Assembly (NCBI GenBank): GCA_014529385.2
Contig: CM043958.1
Coordinates: forward strand, 76,025,169-76,085,168
DNA: 60,000 nt
Source: Adiantum capillus-veneris
Lineage: Eukaryota > Streptophyta > Polypodiopsida > Polypodiales > Pteridaceae
Reading direction: 5' to 3'
The notes beneath the pieces are model-generated. The model worked only from the letters and a program-made list of their open reading frames with translations. It had not been told where the DNA came from and did no database searches. Below are positions 44,395 to 59,300 of this stretch, in pieces (position 1 is the first letter of the stretch; each line of letters begins with the position of its first letter). A program made the translations under genes and the position numbers.

Positions 44395-47300
44395 TCCACC
44401 ACTTGTTCAAGCTAGATCTAAGCAAGTATACATAGTGATCATTTAAGCTAGTAAACTAAGGGAAGGGAGAAGTAAGGTCCACCACTTGTCCAAGCTCAGC
44501 TCTAGACAACATGGAGAGATTCGAGGTCTAATAATATACACTAACTATATTGAAACATAGAGAGAAGAAAAGGTCCACCACTTGTCCAATCTAGGGTCCA
44601 TTGAAACATGGAGAGAAGGATGCTCCACCATTTGTCCAAAATAGGCTCCATTGAAACATGAAGAGAAGCAAGATGCACCATGTCTTTGAGATGCTAGGCT
44701 CCATTGAAATACCTTAAACCCATGATATTTTGTATATGTGGGGTTTAAATTCAAGGTCCACCACTTGTCCAACCTATTATCCCTAGTAGCATGAGTGGTT
44801 TGGTCTCAAGATTCACCACTTTTCCACTCTATGTCATTACATTAAGAAGATCTGGGTGTTAAGGTCCACCACTTGTCCAACCTATAAGGCTATATCTTAA
44901 ATGGTATTATTTAACACCACTTGGAATGCACATGATGGGTTTTACATAGGGGTATGGTTCCAAGGACCACCACTTGTCCAAGCTAACTCTATTGAAACAT
45001 AGAGAGAATCAAAGGTCCACCACTTGTCCAAGCTAGGCTCCATTGAAACATGGAGAGAAGGATGCTCCACCATTTGTCCAAGCCAGGTTTGATTAAAACA
45101 TGAAGAGAAGCAAGCTGCACCATGTCTCCAAAATGCTAGGCTCCATTGAAATATCTTAAACCCATGATATTTCGTACATGGGGGGTTTACATTCAAGGTC
45201 CACCACTTGTCCAACCTATTATCACTAGTAGCATGAGTGGTTTGATGTCAAGATTCACCACTTTTCCACTCTATGTCATTATATTAAGAAGATCTGGGTG
45301 TTAAGGTCCACCACTTGTCCAACCTATAAGGCTATATCTTAAAGGGTATTCTTTCTCACCACTTGGAATGACCATGATAGGTTTTACATGGGGTTTGGTT
45401 CCAAGTTCCACCACTTGTCCAAGCTAACTCTATTGAAACATAGAGAGAAGCAAAGGTCCACCACTTGTCTAAGCTAGGGTCCATTGAAACATGGAGAGAA
45501 GGATGCTCCACCATTTGTCCAAGATAGGCTCCATTGAAACATGAAGAGAAGCAAGCTGCACCATGTCTCCAAGATGCTAAGATCCATTGAAATACCTTAA
45601 ACCCACGATATTTGTACATGGGGAGTTTACATTCAAGGTCCACCACTTGTCCAACCTATTATCTAGTAGCATGAGTGGTTTGGTCTCAAGATTCACCACT
45701 TTTCCACTCTATGTCATTACGTTAAGAAGATCTGGGTGTTAAGGTCGACCACTTGTCCAACCTATAAGGGTATATCTTAAAGGGTATTCTTTTCTCACCA
45801 CTTGAAATGTCCATGATATGTTTTACATGGGGTTTGGCTCCAAGGTCCACCACTTGTCCAAGCTAACTCTATTGAAACATAGAGAGAAACAAAGGTCCAC
45901 CACTTGTCCAAGCTAGGCTCCATTGAAACATGGAGAGAAGGATCCTCTACCATTTGTCGAAGCTAACTCTATTGAAACATGGGGGGTTTACATTCAAGGT
46001 CCACCACTTGTCCAACCTATTAACGCTAGTAGCATGAGTGGTTTGGTCTCAAGATTCACCACTTTTTCACTCTATGTCATTATATTAAGAATATTTGGGT
46101 GTTAAGGTCCACCACTTGTCCAACCTATAAGGCTATATCTTAAGGGTTATTCTTTCTCACCACTTGGAGTGACCAGCATAGGTTTTACATGGGGGTTTTG
46201 TTTCAAGGTCCACCACTTGTCCAAGCTAACTCTATTGAAACATAGAGAGAATCAAAGGTCCACCACTTGTCCAAGCTAGGGTCCATTGAAACATGGAGAG
46301 AAGGATGCTCCACCATTTGTCCAAGATAGCTCCATTGAAACATGAAGAGAAGCAAGCTGCACCATGTCTCCAAGATGCTAGGCTCCATTGAAATACCTCA
46401 AACCCATGATATTTTGTACATGGGGGGTTTACATTCAAGGTCCACCACTTGTCCAACCTATTATCTCTAGTAGCATGAGTGGTTTGGTCTCAAGATTCAC
46501 CACATTTATTAAGAATATCTGGGTGTTAAGGTCCACCACTTGTCCAACCTATAAAGCTACATCTTAAAGCTATTCTTTCTTACTACTTGGAGTGACCAAG
46601 ATAGGTTTTACATGGGGGTTTGGTTCCAAGTCCACCACTTGTCCAAGCTAGTCTATGGAAACATAGAGAGAAGCAAAGGTCCACCACTTGTCCAAGCTAG
46701 GGTCCATTGAAACATGGAGAGAAGGATGCTCCACCATTTGTCCAAGACTAGGCTCCATTGAAACATGAAGGAGAAGCAAGGTGCACCATGTCTCCAAGAT
46801 GCTAGGCTCCATCGAAAAACATTAAACCCACGATATGTCGTAGATGAGGGTTTACATTCAAGGTCCAACACTCCAAGCTATTATTGGTAGTAGCCTGAGT
46901 GGTTTGGTCTCAAGATTCACCACTTTTCCACTCTATGTCATTATATTTAAGAATATGCGCGTATTAAGTCCACCACTTGTCCAACCTATAAGGCTACATC
47001 TTAAAGGTTATTCTTTATTACCACTTGGAGTGACCATGATAGGTTTTACATGGGGGTTTGGTTTCCAAGGTCCACCACTTGTCCAAGCTAACTCTATTGA
47101 AACATAGAGAGAAGCAAAGGTCCACCACTTGTCCAAGCTAGGGTCCATTAAAACCAGGAGAGAAGGATGCTCCACCATTTGTTCAAGATAGGCTCCATTG
47201 AAACATGACGAGAAGCAAGCTGCACCATGTCTCCAAGATGCTAGGCTCCATCGAAATACATATAAACCCACGATATTATGTACATGAGGTTTACATTCAA

Positions 47301-50300
47301 GGTCCACCACTTGTCCAAGCTATTATGGCTAGTACCTGAGTGGTTTGGTCACAAGATTCACCACTTTTTTAAAATTATATTTGGGTGTTAAGGTCCACCA
47401 CTTGTCCAACCTATAAAGCTACATCATAAAGGTTAATCTTTCCATTACTACTTGGAGTGACCATGATAGTTTTTACATGGGGGTTTTTGGTTCCAAGGTC
47501 CACCACTTGTCCAAGCTAACTCTATTGAAACATAGAGAGAAGCAAAGGTCCACCCCTTGTCTAAGCTAGGGTCCATTGAAACATGGAGAGAAGGATGCTC
47601 CACCATTTGTCCAAGGTAGGATCCATTGAAACATGAGGAGAATCAAGGTGCACCATGTCTCCAAGATGCTAGTGCCCATCAAAAAACATTAAACCCACGA
47701 TATGTCGTAGATGAGGGGTTTACATTCAAGGTCAACACTTTCCAAGCTATTATTGGTAGTAGCCTGAGTGGTTTGGTCTCAAGATTCACCACTTTTATTA
47801 AGAATATGTGGGTGTTAAGGTCCACCACTTGTCCAACCTATAAGGCTACATCTTAAAGGTTATTCTTTCTTACTACTTGGAGTGACCATGATAGGTTTTA
47901 CATGGGGGTTTGGTTCCAAGGTCCACCACTTGTTCAAGCTAACTCTATTGAAACATAGAGAGAAGCAAAGGTCCACCCCTTGTCTAAGCTAGGGTCCATT
48001 GAAACATGGAGAGAAGGATGCTCCACCATTTGTCCAAGGTAGGCTCCATTGAAACATGAGGAGAAGCAAGCTGCACCATGTCTCCAAGATGCTAGGCTCC
48101 ATCGAAAACATTTAACCCACGATATGTCGTAGATGTGGGGTTTACATTCAAGTCCAACACTTGTCCAAGCTATTATTGTTAGTAGCCTGAGTGGTTTGGT
48201 CTCTCAAGATTCACCACCGCTTTTCCACTCTATTCATTATATAAGAATATGTGGGTGTTAAGGTCCACCACTTGTCCAACCTATAAGGCTACATCTTAAA
48301 GGTTATTCTTTTTACCACTTGGAGTGACCATGATAGGTTTTACATGGGGTTTTGGTTCCAAGGTCCACCACTTGTCCAAGCTAACTCTATTGAAACATAG
48401 AGAGAAGCAAAGGTCCACCACTTGTCCAAGCTAGGGTCCATTGAAACATGGAGAGAAGGATGCTCCACCATTTGTCCAAGTAGGCTCCATTGAAACATGA
48501 GGAAACACTGCACCATGTCTCCAAGATGCTAGCTCCATCGAAATACATTAAACCCACGATATGTCGTAGATGGGGGTTACATTCAAGGTCCAACACTTGT
48601 CCAAGCTATTATTGCTAGTAGCCTGAGTGGTTTGGTCTCAAGATTCACCACTTTTCCACTCTATGTCATTATATTAAGAATATGCGCGTGTTAAGGTCCA
48701 CCACTTGTCCAACCTATAAGGCTACATCTAAAGGTTATTCTTTATTACCACTTGGAGTGACCATGATAGGTTTTACATGGGGTTTGCTTCCAAGGTCCAC
48801 CACTTGTCCAAGCTAACTCTATTGAAACATAGAGAGAAACAAAGGTCCACCACTTTCCAAGCTAGGGTCCATTGAAACATGGAGAGAAGGATGCTCCACC
48901 ATTTGTCCAAGATAGGCTCCATTGAAACATGACGAGAAGCAAGCTGCACCATGTCTCCAAGATGCTAGGCTCCATCGAAATACATTAAACCCACGATATT
49001 TCGTAGATGAGGGTTTACATTCAAGTCCACCACTTGTCCAAGCTATTATTGCTAGTAGCCTGAGTGGTTTGGTCTCAAGATTCACCACTTTTCATTAAGA
49101 ATATGTGGGTGTTAAGGTCCACCACTTGTCAACCTATAAGGCTACATCTTAAAGGTTATCTTTCTTACTACTTGGAGTGACCATGATAGGTTTTACATGG
49201 GGGTTTGGTTCCAAGGTCCACCACTTGTCCAAGCTAACTCTATTGAAACATAGAGAGAAGCAAAGGTCCACCCCTTGTCTAAGCTAGGGTCCATTGAAAC
49301 ATGGAGAGAAGGATGCTCCACCATTTGTCCAAGGTAGGCTCCATTGAAACATGAGGAAAGCAAGGTGCACCATGTCTCCAAGATGCTAGGCTCCATCGAA
49401 AAACATTAAACCCACGATATGTCGTAGATGAGGGGTTTACATTCAAGGTCCACCACTTGTCCAAGCTATTATTGCTAGTAGCCTGAGTGGTTTGGTCTCA
49501 AGATTCACCACTTTCCACTCTATGTCATTATATTAAGAATATGCGGTGTTAAGGTCCACCACTTGTCCAACCTATAAGGCTACATCTTAAAGGTTATTCT
49601 TTTATTACCACTTGGAGTGACCATGATAGGTTTACATGGGGTTTGGTTCCAAGGTCCACCACTTGTCCAAGCTAACTCTATTGAAACATAGAGAGAAACA
49701 AAGGTCCACCACTTGTCCAAGCTAGGGTCCATTGAAACATGGAGAGAAGGATGCTCCACCATTTGTCCAAGATAGGCTCCATTGAAACATGACGAGAAGC
49801 AAGCGCACCATGTCTCCAAGATGCTAGCTCCATCGAAATACATTAAACCCACGATATTTCGTAGATGAGGGGTTTACATTCAAGGTCCACCACTTGTCCA
49901 AGCTATTATTGCTAGTAGCCTGAGTGGTTTGGTCTCAAGATTCACCACTTTTATTAAGAATATGTGGGTGTTAAGGTCCACCACTTGTCCAACCTATAAG
50001 GCTACATCTTAAAGGTTATTCTTTCTTACTACTTGGAGTGACCATGATAGGTTTACATGGGGGTTTGGTTCCAAGGTCCACCACTTGTCCAAGCTAACTC
50101 TATTGAAACATAGAGAGAAGCAAAGGTCCACCCCTTGTCTAAGCTAGGGTCCATTGAAACATGGAGAGAAGGATGCTCCACCATTTGTCCAAGTAGGCTC
50201 CATTGAAACATGAGAGAAGCAAGGTGCACCATGTCTCCAAGATGCTAGGCTCCATCGAAATACATTAAACCCACGATATGTCGTAGATGAGGGGTTTACA

Positions 50301-53300
50301 TTCAAGGTCCACCACTTGTCCAAGCTATTATTGCTAGTAGCCTGAGTGGTTTGGTCTCAAGATTCACCACTTTTCCACTCTATGTCATTATATTAAGAAT
50401 ATGCGCGTGTTAAGGTCCACCACTTGTCCAACCTATAAGGCTACATCTTAAAGGTTATTCTTTCTTACCACTTGGAGTGACCATGATAGGTTTACATGGG
50501 GTTTGGTTCCAAGGTCCACCACTTGTCCAAGCTAACTCTATTGAAACATAGAGAGAAACAAAGGTCCACCACTTGTCCAAGCTAGGGTCCATTGAAACAT
50601 GGAGAGAAGGATGCTCCACCATTTGTCCAAGATAGGCTCCATTGAAACATGACGAGAAGCAAGCTGCACCATGTCTCCAAGATGCTAGGCTCCATCGAAA
50701 TACATTAAACCCACGATATTTCGTAGATGAGGGGTTTACATTCAAGGTCCACCACTTGTCCAAGCTATTATTGCTAGTAGCCTGAGTGGTTTGGTCTCAA
50801 GATTCACCACTTTTATTAAGAATATGTGGGTGTTAAGGTCCACCACTTGTCCAACCTATAAGGCTACATCTTAAAGGTTATTCTTTCTTACCACTTGGAG
50901 TGACCATGATAGGTTTTACATGGGGGTTTGGTTCCAAGGTCCACCACTTGTCCAAGCTAACTCTATTGAAACATAGAGAGAAGCAAAGGTCCACCCTTGT
51001 CTAAGCTAGGGTCCATTGAAACATGGAGAGAAGGATGCTCCACCATTTGTCCAAGTAGGCTCCATTGAAACATGAGGAGAAGCAAGGTGCACCATGTCTC
51101 CAAGATGCTAGGCTCCATCGAAAAACATTAAACCCACGATATGTCGTAGATGAGGGGTGTACATTCAAAGGTCCACCACTTGTCCAAGCTATTATTGCTA
51201 GTAGCCTGAGTGGTTTGGTCTCAAGATTCACCACTTTTCCACTCTATGTCATTATATTAAGAATATGCGCGTGTTAAGGTCCACCACTTGTCCAACCTAT
51301 AAGGCTACATCTTAAAGGTTATTCTTTATTACCACTTGGAGTGACCATGATAGGTTTTACATGGGGGTTTGGTTCCAAGGTCCACCACTTGTCCAAGCTA
51401 ACTCTATTGAAACATAGAGAGAAACAAAGGTCCACCACTTGTCCAAGCTAGGGTCCATTGAAACATGGAGAGAAGGATGCTCCACCATTTGTCCAAGATA
51501 GGCTCCATTGAAACATGACGAGAAGCAAGCTGCACCATGTCTCCAAGATGCTAGGCTCCATCGAAATACATTAAACCCACGATATTCGTAGATGAGGGTT
51601 TACATTCAAGGTCCACCACTTGTCCAAGCTATTATTGCTAGTAGCCTGAGTGGTTTGGTCTCAAGATTCACCACTTTTATTAAGAATATGTGGGTGTTAA
51701 GGTCCACCACTTGTCCAACCTATAAGGCTACATCTTAAAGGTTATTCTTTCTTACTACTTGGAGTGACCATGATAGGTTTTACATGGGGGTTTGGTTCCA
51801 AGGTCCACCACTTGTCCAAGCTAACTCTATTGAAACATAGAGAGAAGCAAAGGTCCACCCCTTGTCTAAGCTAGGGTCCATTGAAACATGGAGAGAAGGA
51901 TGCTCCACCATTTGTCCAAGGTAGGCTCCATTGAAACATGAGGAGAAGCAAGGTGCACCATGTCTCCAAGATGCTAGGCTCCATCGAAAAACATTAAACC
52001 CACGATATGTCGTAGATGAGGGTTTACATTCAAGGTCCACCACTTGTCCAAGCTATTATTGGTAGTAGCCTGAGTGGTTTGGTCTCAAGATTCACCACTT
52101 TTCCACTCTATGTCATTATATTAAGAATATGCGCGTTTTAGGTCCACCACTTGTCCAACCTATAAGCTACATCTTAAAGTTATTCTTTATTACCACTTGG
52201 AGTGACCATGATAGGTTTTTACATGGGGGTTTGGTTCCAAGGTCCACCACTTGTCCAAGCTAACTCTATGAAAACATAGAGAGAAACAAAGGTCCACCAC
52301 TTGTCCCAAGCTAGGGTCCATTGAAACATGGAGAGAAGGATGCTCCACCATTTGTCCAAGATAGGCTCCATTGAAACATGACGAGAAGCAAGCTGCACCA
52401 TGTCTCCAAGATGCTAGGCTCCATCGAAATACATTAAACCCACGATATTTCGTAGATGAGGGGTTTACATTCAAGGTCCACCACTTGTCCAAGCTATTAT
52501 TGCTAGTAGCCTGAGTGGTTTGGTCTCAAGATTCACCACTTTATTAAGAATATGTGGGTGTTAAGGTCCACCACTTGTCCAACCTATAAGGCTACATCTT
52601 AAAGGTTATTCTTTCTTACTACTTGGAGTGACCATGATAGGTTTTACATGGGGGTTTGGTTCCAAGGTCCACCACTTGTCCAAGCTAACTCTATTGAAAC
52701 ATAGAGAGAAGCAAAGGTCCACCTTGTCTAAGCTAGGGTCCATTGAAACATGGAGAGAAGGATGCTCCACCATTTGTCCAAGGTAGGCTCCATTGAAACA
52801 TGAAGAGAAGCAAGGTGCACCATGTCTCCAAGATGCTAGGCTCCATCGAAAAACATTAAACCCACGATATGTCGTAGATGAGGGGTTTACATTCAAGGTC
52901 CACCACTTGTCCAAGCTATTATTGCTAGTAGCCTGAGTGGTTTGGTCTCAAGATTCACCACTTTTCCACTCTATGTCATTATATTAAGAATATGCGCGTG
53001 TTAAGGTCCACCACTTGTCCAACCTATAAGGCTACATCTTAAAGGTTATTCTTTATTACCACTTGGAGTGACCATGATAGGTTTTACATGGGGGTTTGGT
53101 TCCAAGGTCCACCACTTGTCCAAGCTAACTCTATTGAAACATAGAGAGAAACAAAGGTCCACCACTTGTCCAAGCTAGGGTCCATTGAAACATGGAGAGA
53201 AGGATGCTCCACCATTTGTCCAAGATAGGCTCCATTGAAACATGACGAGAAGCAAGCTGCACATGTCTCCAAGATGCTAGGCTCCATCGAAATACATTAA

Positions 53301-56300
53301 ACCCACGATATTTCGTAGATGAGGGGTTTACATTCAAGGTCCACCACTTGTCCAAGCTATTATTGCTAGTAGCCTGAGTGGTTTGGTCTCAAGATTCACC
53401 ACTTTTATAAGAATATGTGGGTGTTAAGGTCCACCACTTGTCCAACTATAAGGCTACATCTTAAAGGTTATTCTTTCTTACTACTTGGAGTGACCATGAT
53501 AGGTTTTACATGGGGGTTTGGTTCCAAGGTCCACCACTTGTCCAAGCTAACTCTATTGAAACATAGAGAGAAGCAAAGGTCCACCCCTTGTCTAAGCTAG
53601 GGTCCATTGAAACATGGAGAGAAGGATGCTCCACCATTTGTCCAAGGTAGGCTCCATTGAAACATGAGGAGAAGCAAGGTGCACCATGTCTCCAAGATGC
53701 TAGGCTCCATCGAAAAACATTAAACCCACGATATGTCGTAGATGAGGGTTTACATTAAAGGTCCACCACTTGTCCAAGCTATTATTGCTAGTAGCCTGAG
53801 TGGTTTGGTCTCAAGATTCACCACTTTTCCACTCTATGTCATTATATTAAGAATATGCGCGTGTTAAGGTCCACCACTTGTCCAACCTATAAGGCTACAT
53901 CTTAAAGGTTATTCTTTATTACCACTTGGAGTGACCATGATAGGTTTTACATGGGGGTTTGGTTCCAAGGTCCACCACTTGTCCAAGCTAACTCTATTGA
54001 AACATAGAGAGAAACAAAGGTCCACCACTTGTCCAAGCTAGGGTCCATTGAAACATGGAGAGAAGGATGCTCCACCATTTGTCCAAGATAGGCTCCATTG
54101 AAACATGACGAGAAGCAAGCTGCACCATGTCTCCAAGATGCTAGGCTCCATCGAAATACATTAAACCCACGATATTTCGTAGATGAGGGGTACATTCAAG
54201 GTCCACCACTTGTCCAAGCTATTATTGCTAGTAGCCTGAGTGGTTTGGTCTCAAGATTCACCACTTTTATTAAGAATATGTGGGTGTTAAGGTCCACCAC
54301 TTGTCCAAACCTATAAGGCTACATCTTAAAGGTTATTCTTTCTTACTACTTGGAGTGACCATGATAGGTTTTACATGGGGGTTTTGGTTCCAAGGTCCAC
54401 CACTTGTCCAAGCTAACTCTATTGAAACATAGAGAGAAGCAAAGGTCCACCCCTTGTCTAAGCTAGGGTCCATTGAAACATGGAGAGAAGGATGCTCCAC
54501 CATTTGTCCAAGGTAGGCTCCATTGAAACATGAGGAGAAGCAAGGTGCACCATGTCTCCAAGATGCTAGGCTCCATCGAAAAACATAAACCCACGATATG
54601 TCGTAGATGAGGGGTTTACATTCAAGGTCCACCACTTGTCCAAGCTATTATTGCTAGTAGCCTGAGTGGTTTGGTCTCAAGATTCACCACTTTTCCACTC
54701 TATGTCATTATATTAAGAATATGCGCGTGTTAAGGTCCACCACTTGTCCAACCTATAAGGCTACATCTTAAAGGTTATTCTTTCTTACCACTTGGAGTGA
54801 CCATGATAGGTTTTACATGGGGTTTTGGTTCCAAGGTCCACCACTTGTCCAAGCTAACTCTATTGAAACATAGAGAGAAACAAAGGTCCACCACTTGTCC
54901 AAGCTAGGGTCCATTGAAACATGGAGAGAGGATGCTCCACCATTTGTCCAAGATAGGCTCCATTGAAACATGACGAGAAGCAAGCTGCACCATGTCTCCA
55001 AGATGCTAGGCTCCATCGAAATACATTAAACCCACGATATTTCGTAGATGAGGGGTTTACATTCAAGGTCCACCACTTGTCCAAGCTATTATTGCTAGTA
55101 GCCTGAGTGGTTTGGTCTCAAGATTCACCACATTTATTAAGAATATGTGGGTGTTAAGGTCCACCACTTGTCCAACCTATAAGGCTACATCTTAAAGGTT
55201 ATTCTTTTTACTACTTGGAGTGACCATGATAGGTTTTACATGGGGTTTGGTTCCAAGGTCCACCACTTGTCCAAGCTAACTCTATTGAAACATAGAGAGA
55301 AGCAAAGGTCCACCCCTTGTCTAAGCTAGGGTCCATTGAAACATGGAGAGAAGGATGCTCCACCATTTGTCCAAGGTAGGCTCCATTGAAACGGGTGACC
55401 AAGTTAGGTATGCCATGCTTGGTGTGTCGATTGTTTTTTGTGTTGTGGTTTTGTTCTTGTTGGGGTTTACATTTTTGGTTGTGTGTTTTGTTGAAGGTAT
55501 GTTAGTTGTGTCTTTGTTTGTAGTGGTTTTTATTTTGTGGTCCAGTTTTGTCTTCATGATTATTTGTTTTTTGTTAAATATGTGTGTTTTGTGGTTGGTG
55601 CTAGGTTTTGGTTGTAAGGTTTTTCTTAAGTTATTCTGGAGTGTTTTTTTGTTATTTTTTTGATTGGGTTTTGTTGTTGTTGTTGTTGTGTTGTTGTTGT
55701 TTTGTTTTTTGTGTTTTTGTCTTTGAGTGAAGTTTGTTGTTCTTGTTGGGTGTTTGTTGTTGGTTGGTTTGTTGAAACATGGATGGATGTCCATTTGTCC
55801 AAGGTAGGCTCCATTGAAACATGAGGAGAAGCAAGGTGCACCATGTCTCCAAGATGCTAGGCTCCATCGAAAAACATTAAACCCACGATATGTCGTAGAT
55901 GAGGGGTTTACATTCAAGGTTCAACACTTGTCCAAGCTATTATTGGTAGTAGCCTGAGTGGTTTGGTCTCAAGATTCACCACTTTTCCACTCTATGTCAT
56001 TATATTAAGAATATGCGCGTGTTAAGGTCCACCACTCGTCCAACCTATAAGGCAACATCTTAAAGGTTATTCTTTATTACCACTTGGAGTGACCATGATA
56101 GGTTTTACATGGGGGTTTGGTTCCAAGGTCCACCACTTGTCCAAGCTAACTCTATTGAAACATAGAGAGAAACAAAGGTCCACCACTTGTCCAAGCTAGG
56201 GTCCATTAAAACATGGAGAGAAGGATGCTCCACCATTTGTCCAACATAGGCTCCATTGAAACATGACGAGAAGCAAGCTGCAACATGTCTCCAAGATGCT

Positions 56301-59300
56301 AAGCTCCATTGAAATACATTAAACCCACGATATTTCGTAGATGAGGGGTGTACATTCAAGGTCCACCACTTGTCCAAGCTATTATTGCTAGTAGCCTGAG
56401 TGGTTTGGTCTCAAGATGCACCACTTTTATTAAGAATATGTGGGTGTTAAGGTCCACCACTTGTCCAACCTATAAAGCTACATCTTAAAGGTTATTCTTT
56501 GTTACTACTTGGAGTGACCATGATAGGTTTTACATGGGGGTTTGGTTCCAAGGTCCACCACTTGTCCAAGCTAGCTCTATTGAAACATAGAGAGAAGCAA
56601 AGGTCCACCCCTTGTCTAAGCTAGGGTCCATTGAAACATGGAGAGAAGGATGCTCCACCATTTGTCCAAGGTAGGCTCCATTGAAACATGAGGAGAATCA
56701 AGGTGCACCATGTCTCCAAGATGCTAGGCTCCATCGAAAAACATTAAACCCACGATATGTCGTAGATGAGGGGTTTACATTCAAGGTCCAACACTTGTCC
56801 AAGCTATTATTGGTAGTAGCCTGAGTGGTTTGGTCTCAAGATTCACCACTTTTCCACTCTATGTCATTATATTAAGAATATGCGCGTGTTAAGGTCCACC
56901 ACTTGTCCAACCTATAAGGCAACATCTTAAAGCTTATTCTTTATTACCACTTGGAGTGACCATGATAGGTTTTACATGGGGGTTTGGTTCCAAGGTCCAC
57001 CACTTGTCCAAGCTAACTCTATTGAAACATAGAGAGAAACAAAGGTCCACCACTTGTCCAAGCTAGGGTCCATTGAAACATGGAGAGAAGGATGCTCCAC
57101 CATTTGTCCAAGGTAGGCTCCATTGAAACATGAGGAGAATCAAGGTGCAACATGTCTCCAAGATGCTAGGCTCCATCGAAAAACATTAAACCCACGATAT
57201 GTCGTAGATGAGGGGTTTACATTCAAGGTACAACACTTGTCCAAGCTATTATTGCTAGTAGCCTGAGTGGTTTGGTCTTAAGATTCACCACTTTTATTAA
57301 GAATATGTGGGTGTTAAGGTCCACCACTTGTCCAACCTATAATGCTACATCTTAAAGGTTATTCTTTCTTACTACTTGGAGTGACCATGATAGGTTTTAC
57401 ATGGGGGTTTGGTTCCAAGGTCCACCACTTGTCCAAGCTAACTCTATTGAAACATAGAGAGAAGCAAAGGTCCACCCCTTGTCTAAGCTAGGGTCCATTG
57501 AAACATGGAAAGAAGGATGCTCCACCATTTGTCCAAGCTAGGCTCCATTGAAACATGAGGAGAAGCAAGGTGCACCATGTCTCCAAGATGCGAGGCTCCA
57601 TCGAAAAACATTAAACCCACGATATGTCGTAGATGAGGGGTTTACATTAAAGGTCCAACACTTGTTCAAGCTATTATTGGTAGTAGCCTGAGTGGTTTGG
57701 TCTCAAGATTCACCACTTTTCCACTCTATGTCATTATATTAAGAATATGCGCGTATTAACGTCCACCACTTGTCCAACCTATAAGGCTACATCTTAAAGG
57801 TTATTCTTTATTACCACTTGGAGTGACCATGATAGGTTTTACATGGGGGTTTGGTTCCAAGGTCCACCACTTGTCCAAGCTAACTCTATTGAAACATAGA
57901 GAGAAACAAAGGTCCACCACTTGTCCAAGCTAGGGTCCATTAAAACATGGAGAGAAGGATGCTCCACCATTTGTCCAAGATAGGCTCCATTGAAACATGA
58001 CGAGAAGCAAGCTGCACCATGTGTCCAAGATGCTAGGCTCCATCGAAATACATTAAACCCACGATATTTCGTAGATGAGGGGTTTACATTCAAGGTCCAC
58101 CACTTGTCCAAGCTATTATTGCTAGTAGCCTGAGTTGTTTGGTCACAAGATTCACCACTTTTATTAAGTATATGTGGGTGTTAAGGTCCACCACTTATCC
58201 AACCTATAAAGCTACATCTTAAAGGTTATTCTTTCTTACTACTTGGAGTGACCATGATAGGTTTTACATGGGGGTTTGGTTCCAAGGTCCACCACTTGTC
58301 CAAGCTAACTCTATTGAAACATAGAGAGAAGCAAAGGTCCACCCCTTGTCTAAGCTAGGGTCCATTGAAACATGGAGAGAAGGATGCTCCACCATTTGTC
58401 CAAGCTAGGCTCCATTGAAACATGAGGAGAAGCAAGGTGCACCATGTCTCCAAGATGCGAGGCTCCATCGAAATACATTAAACCCACGATATGTCGTAGA
58501 TGAGGGGTTTACATTAAAGGTCCAACACTTGTCCAAGCTATTATTGGTAGTAGCCTGAGTGGTTTGGTCTCAAAATTCACCACTTTTCCACTCTATGTCA
58601 TTATATTAAGAATATGCGCGTATTAACGTCCACCACTTGTCCAATCTATAAGGCTACATCTTAAAGGTTATTCTTTATTACCACTTGGAGTGACCATGAT
58701 AGGTTTTACATGGGGGTTTGGTTCCAAGGTCCACCACTTGTCCAAGCTAACTCTATTGAAACATAGAGAGAAACAAAGGTCCACCACTTGTCCAAGCTAG
58801 GGTCCATTAAAACATGGAGAGAAGGATGCTCCACCATTTGTCCAATATAGGCTCCATTGAAACATGACGAGAAGCAAGCTGCACCATGTCTCCAAGATGC
58901 TAGGCTCCATCGAAATACATTAAACCCATGATATTTCGTAGATGAGGGGTTTACATTCAAGGTCCACCACTTGTCCAAGCTATTATTGCTAGTAGCCTGA
59001 GTGGTTTGGTCTCAAGATTCACCACTTTTATTAAGAATATGTGGGTGTTAAGGTCCACCACTTGTCCAACCTATAAGGCTACATCTTAAAGGTTATTCTT
59101 TCTTACTACTTGGAGTGACCATGATAGGTTTTACATGGGGGTTTGGTTCCAAGGTCCACCACTTGTCCAAGCTAACTCTATTGAAACATAGAGAGAAGCA
59201 AAGGTCCACCCCTTGTCTAAGCTAGGGTCCATTGAAACATGGAAAGAAGGATGCTCCACCATTTGTCCAAGCTAGGCTCCATTGAAACATGAGGAGAAGC

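Noticed and set aside
55321-55917. 198-codon Asn/Thr/Lys-rich minus-strand frame
   Set aside because: Low-complexity translation of the T/G-rich insert joined to satellite sequence at both ends; long only because the strand lacks T-containing stop codons.
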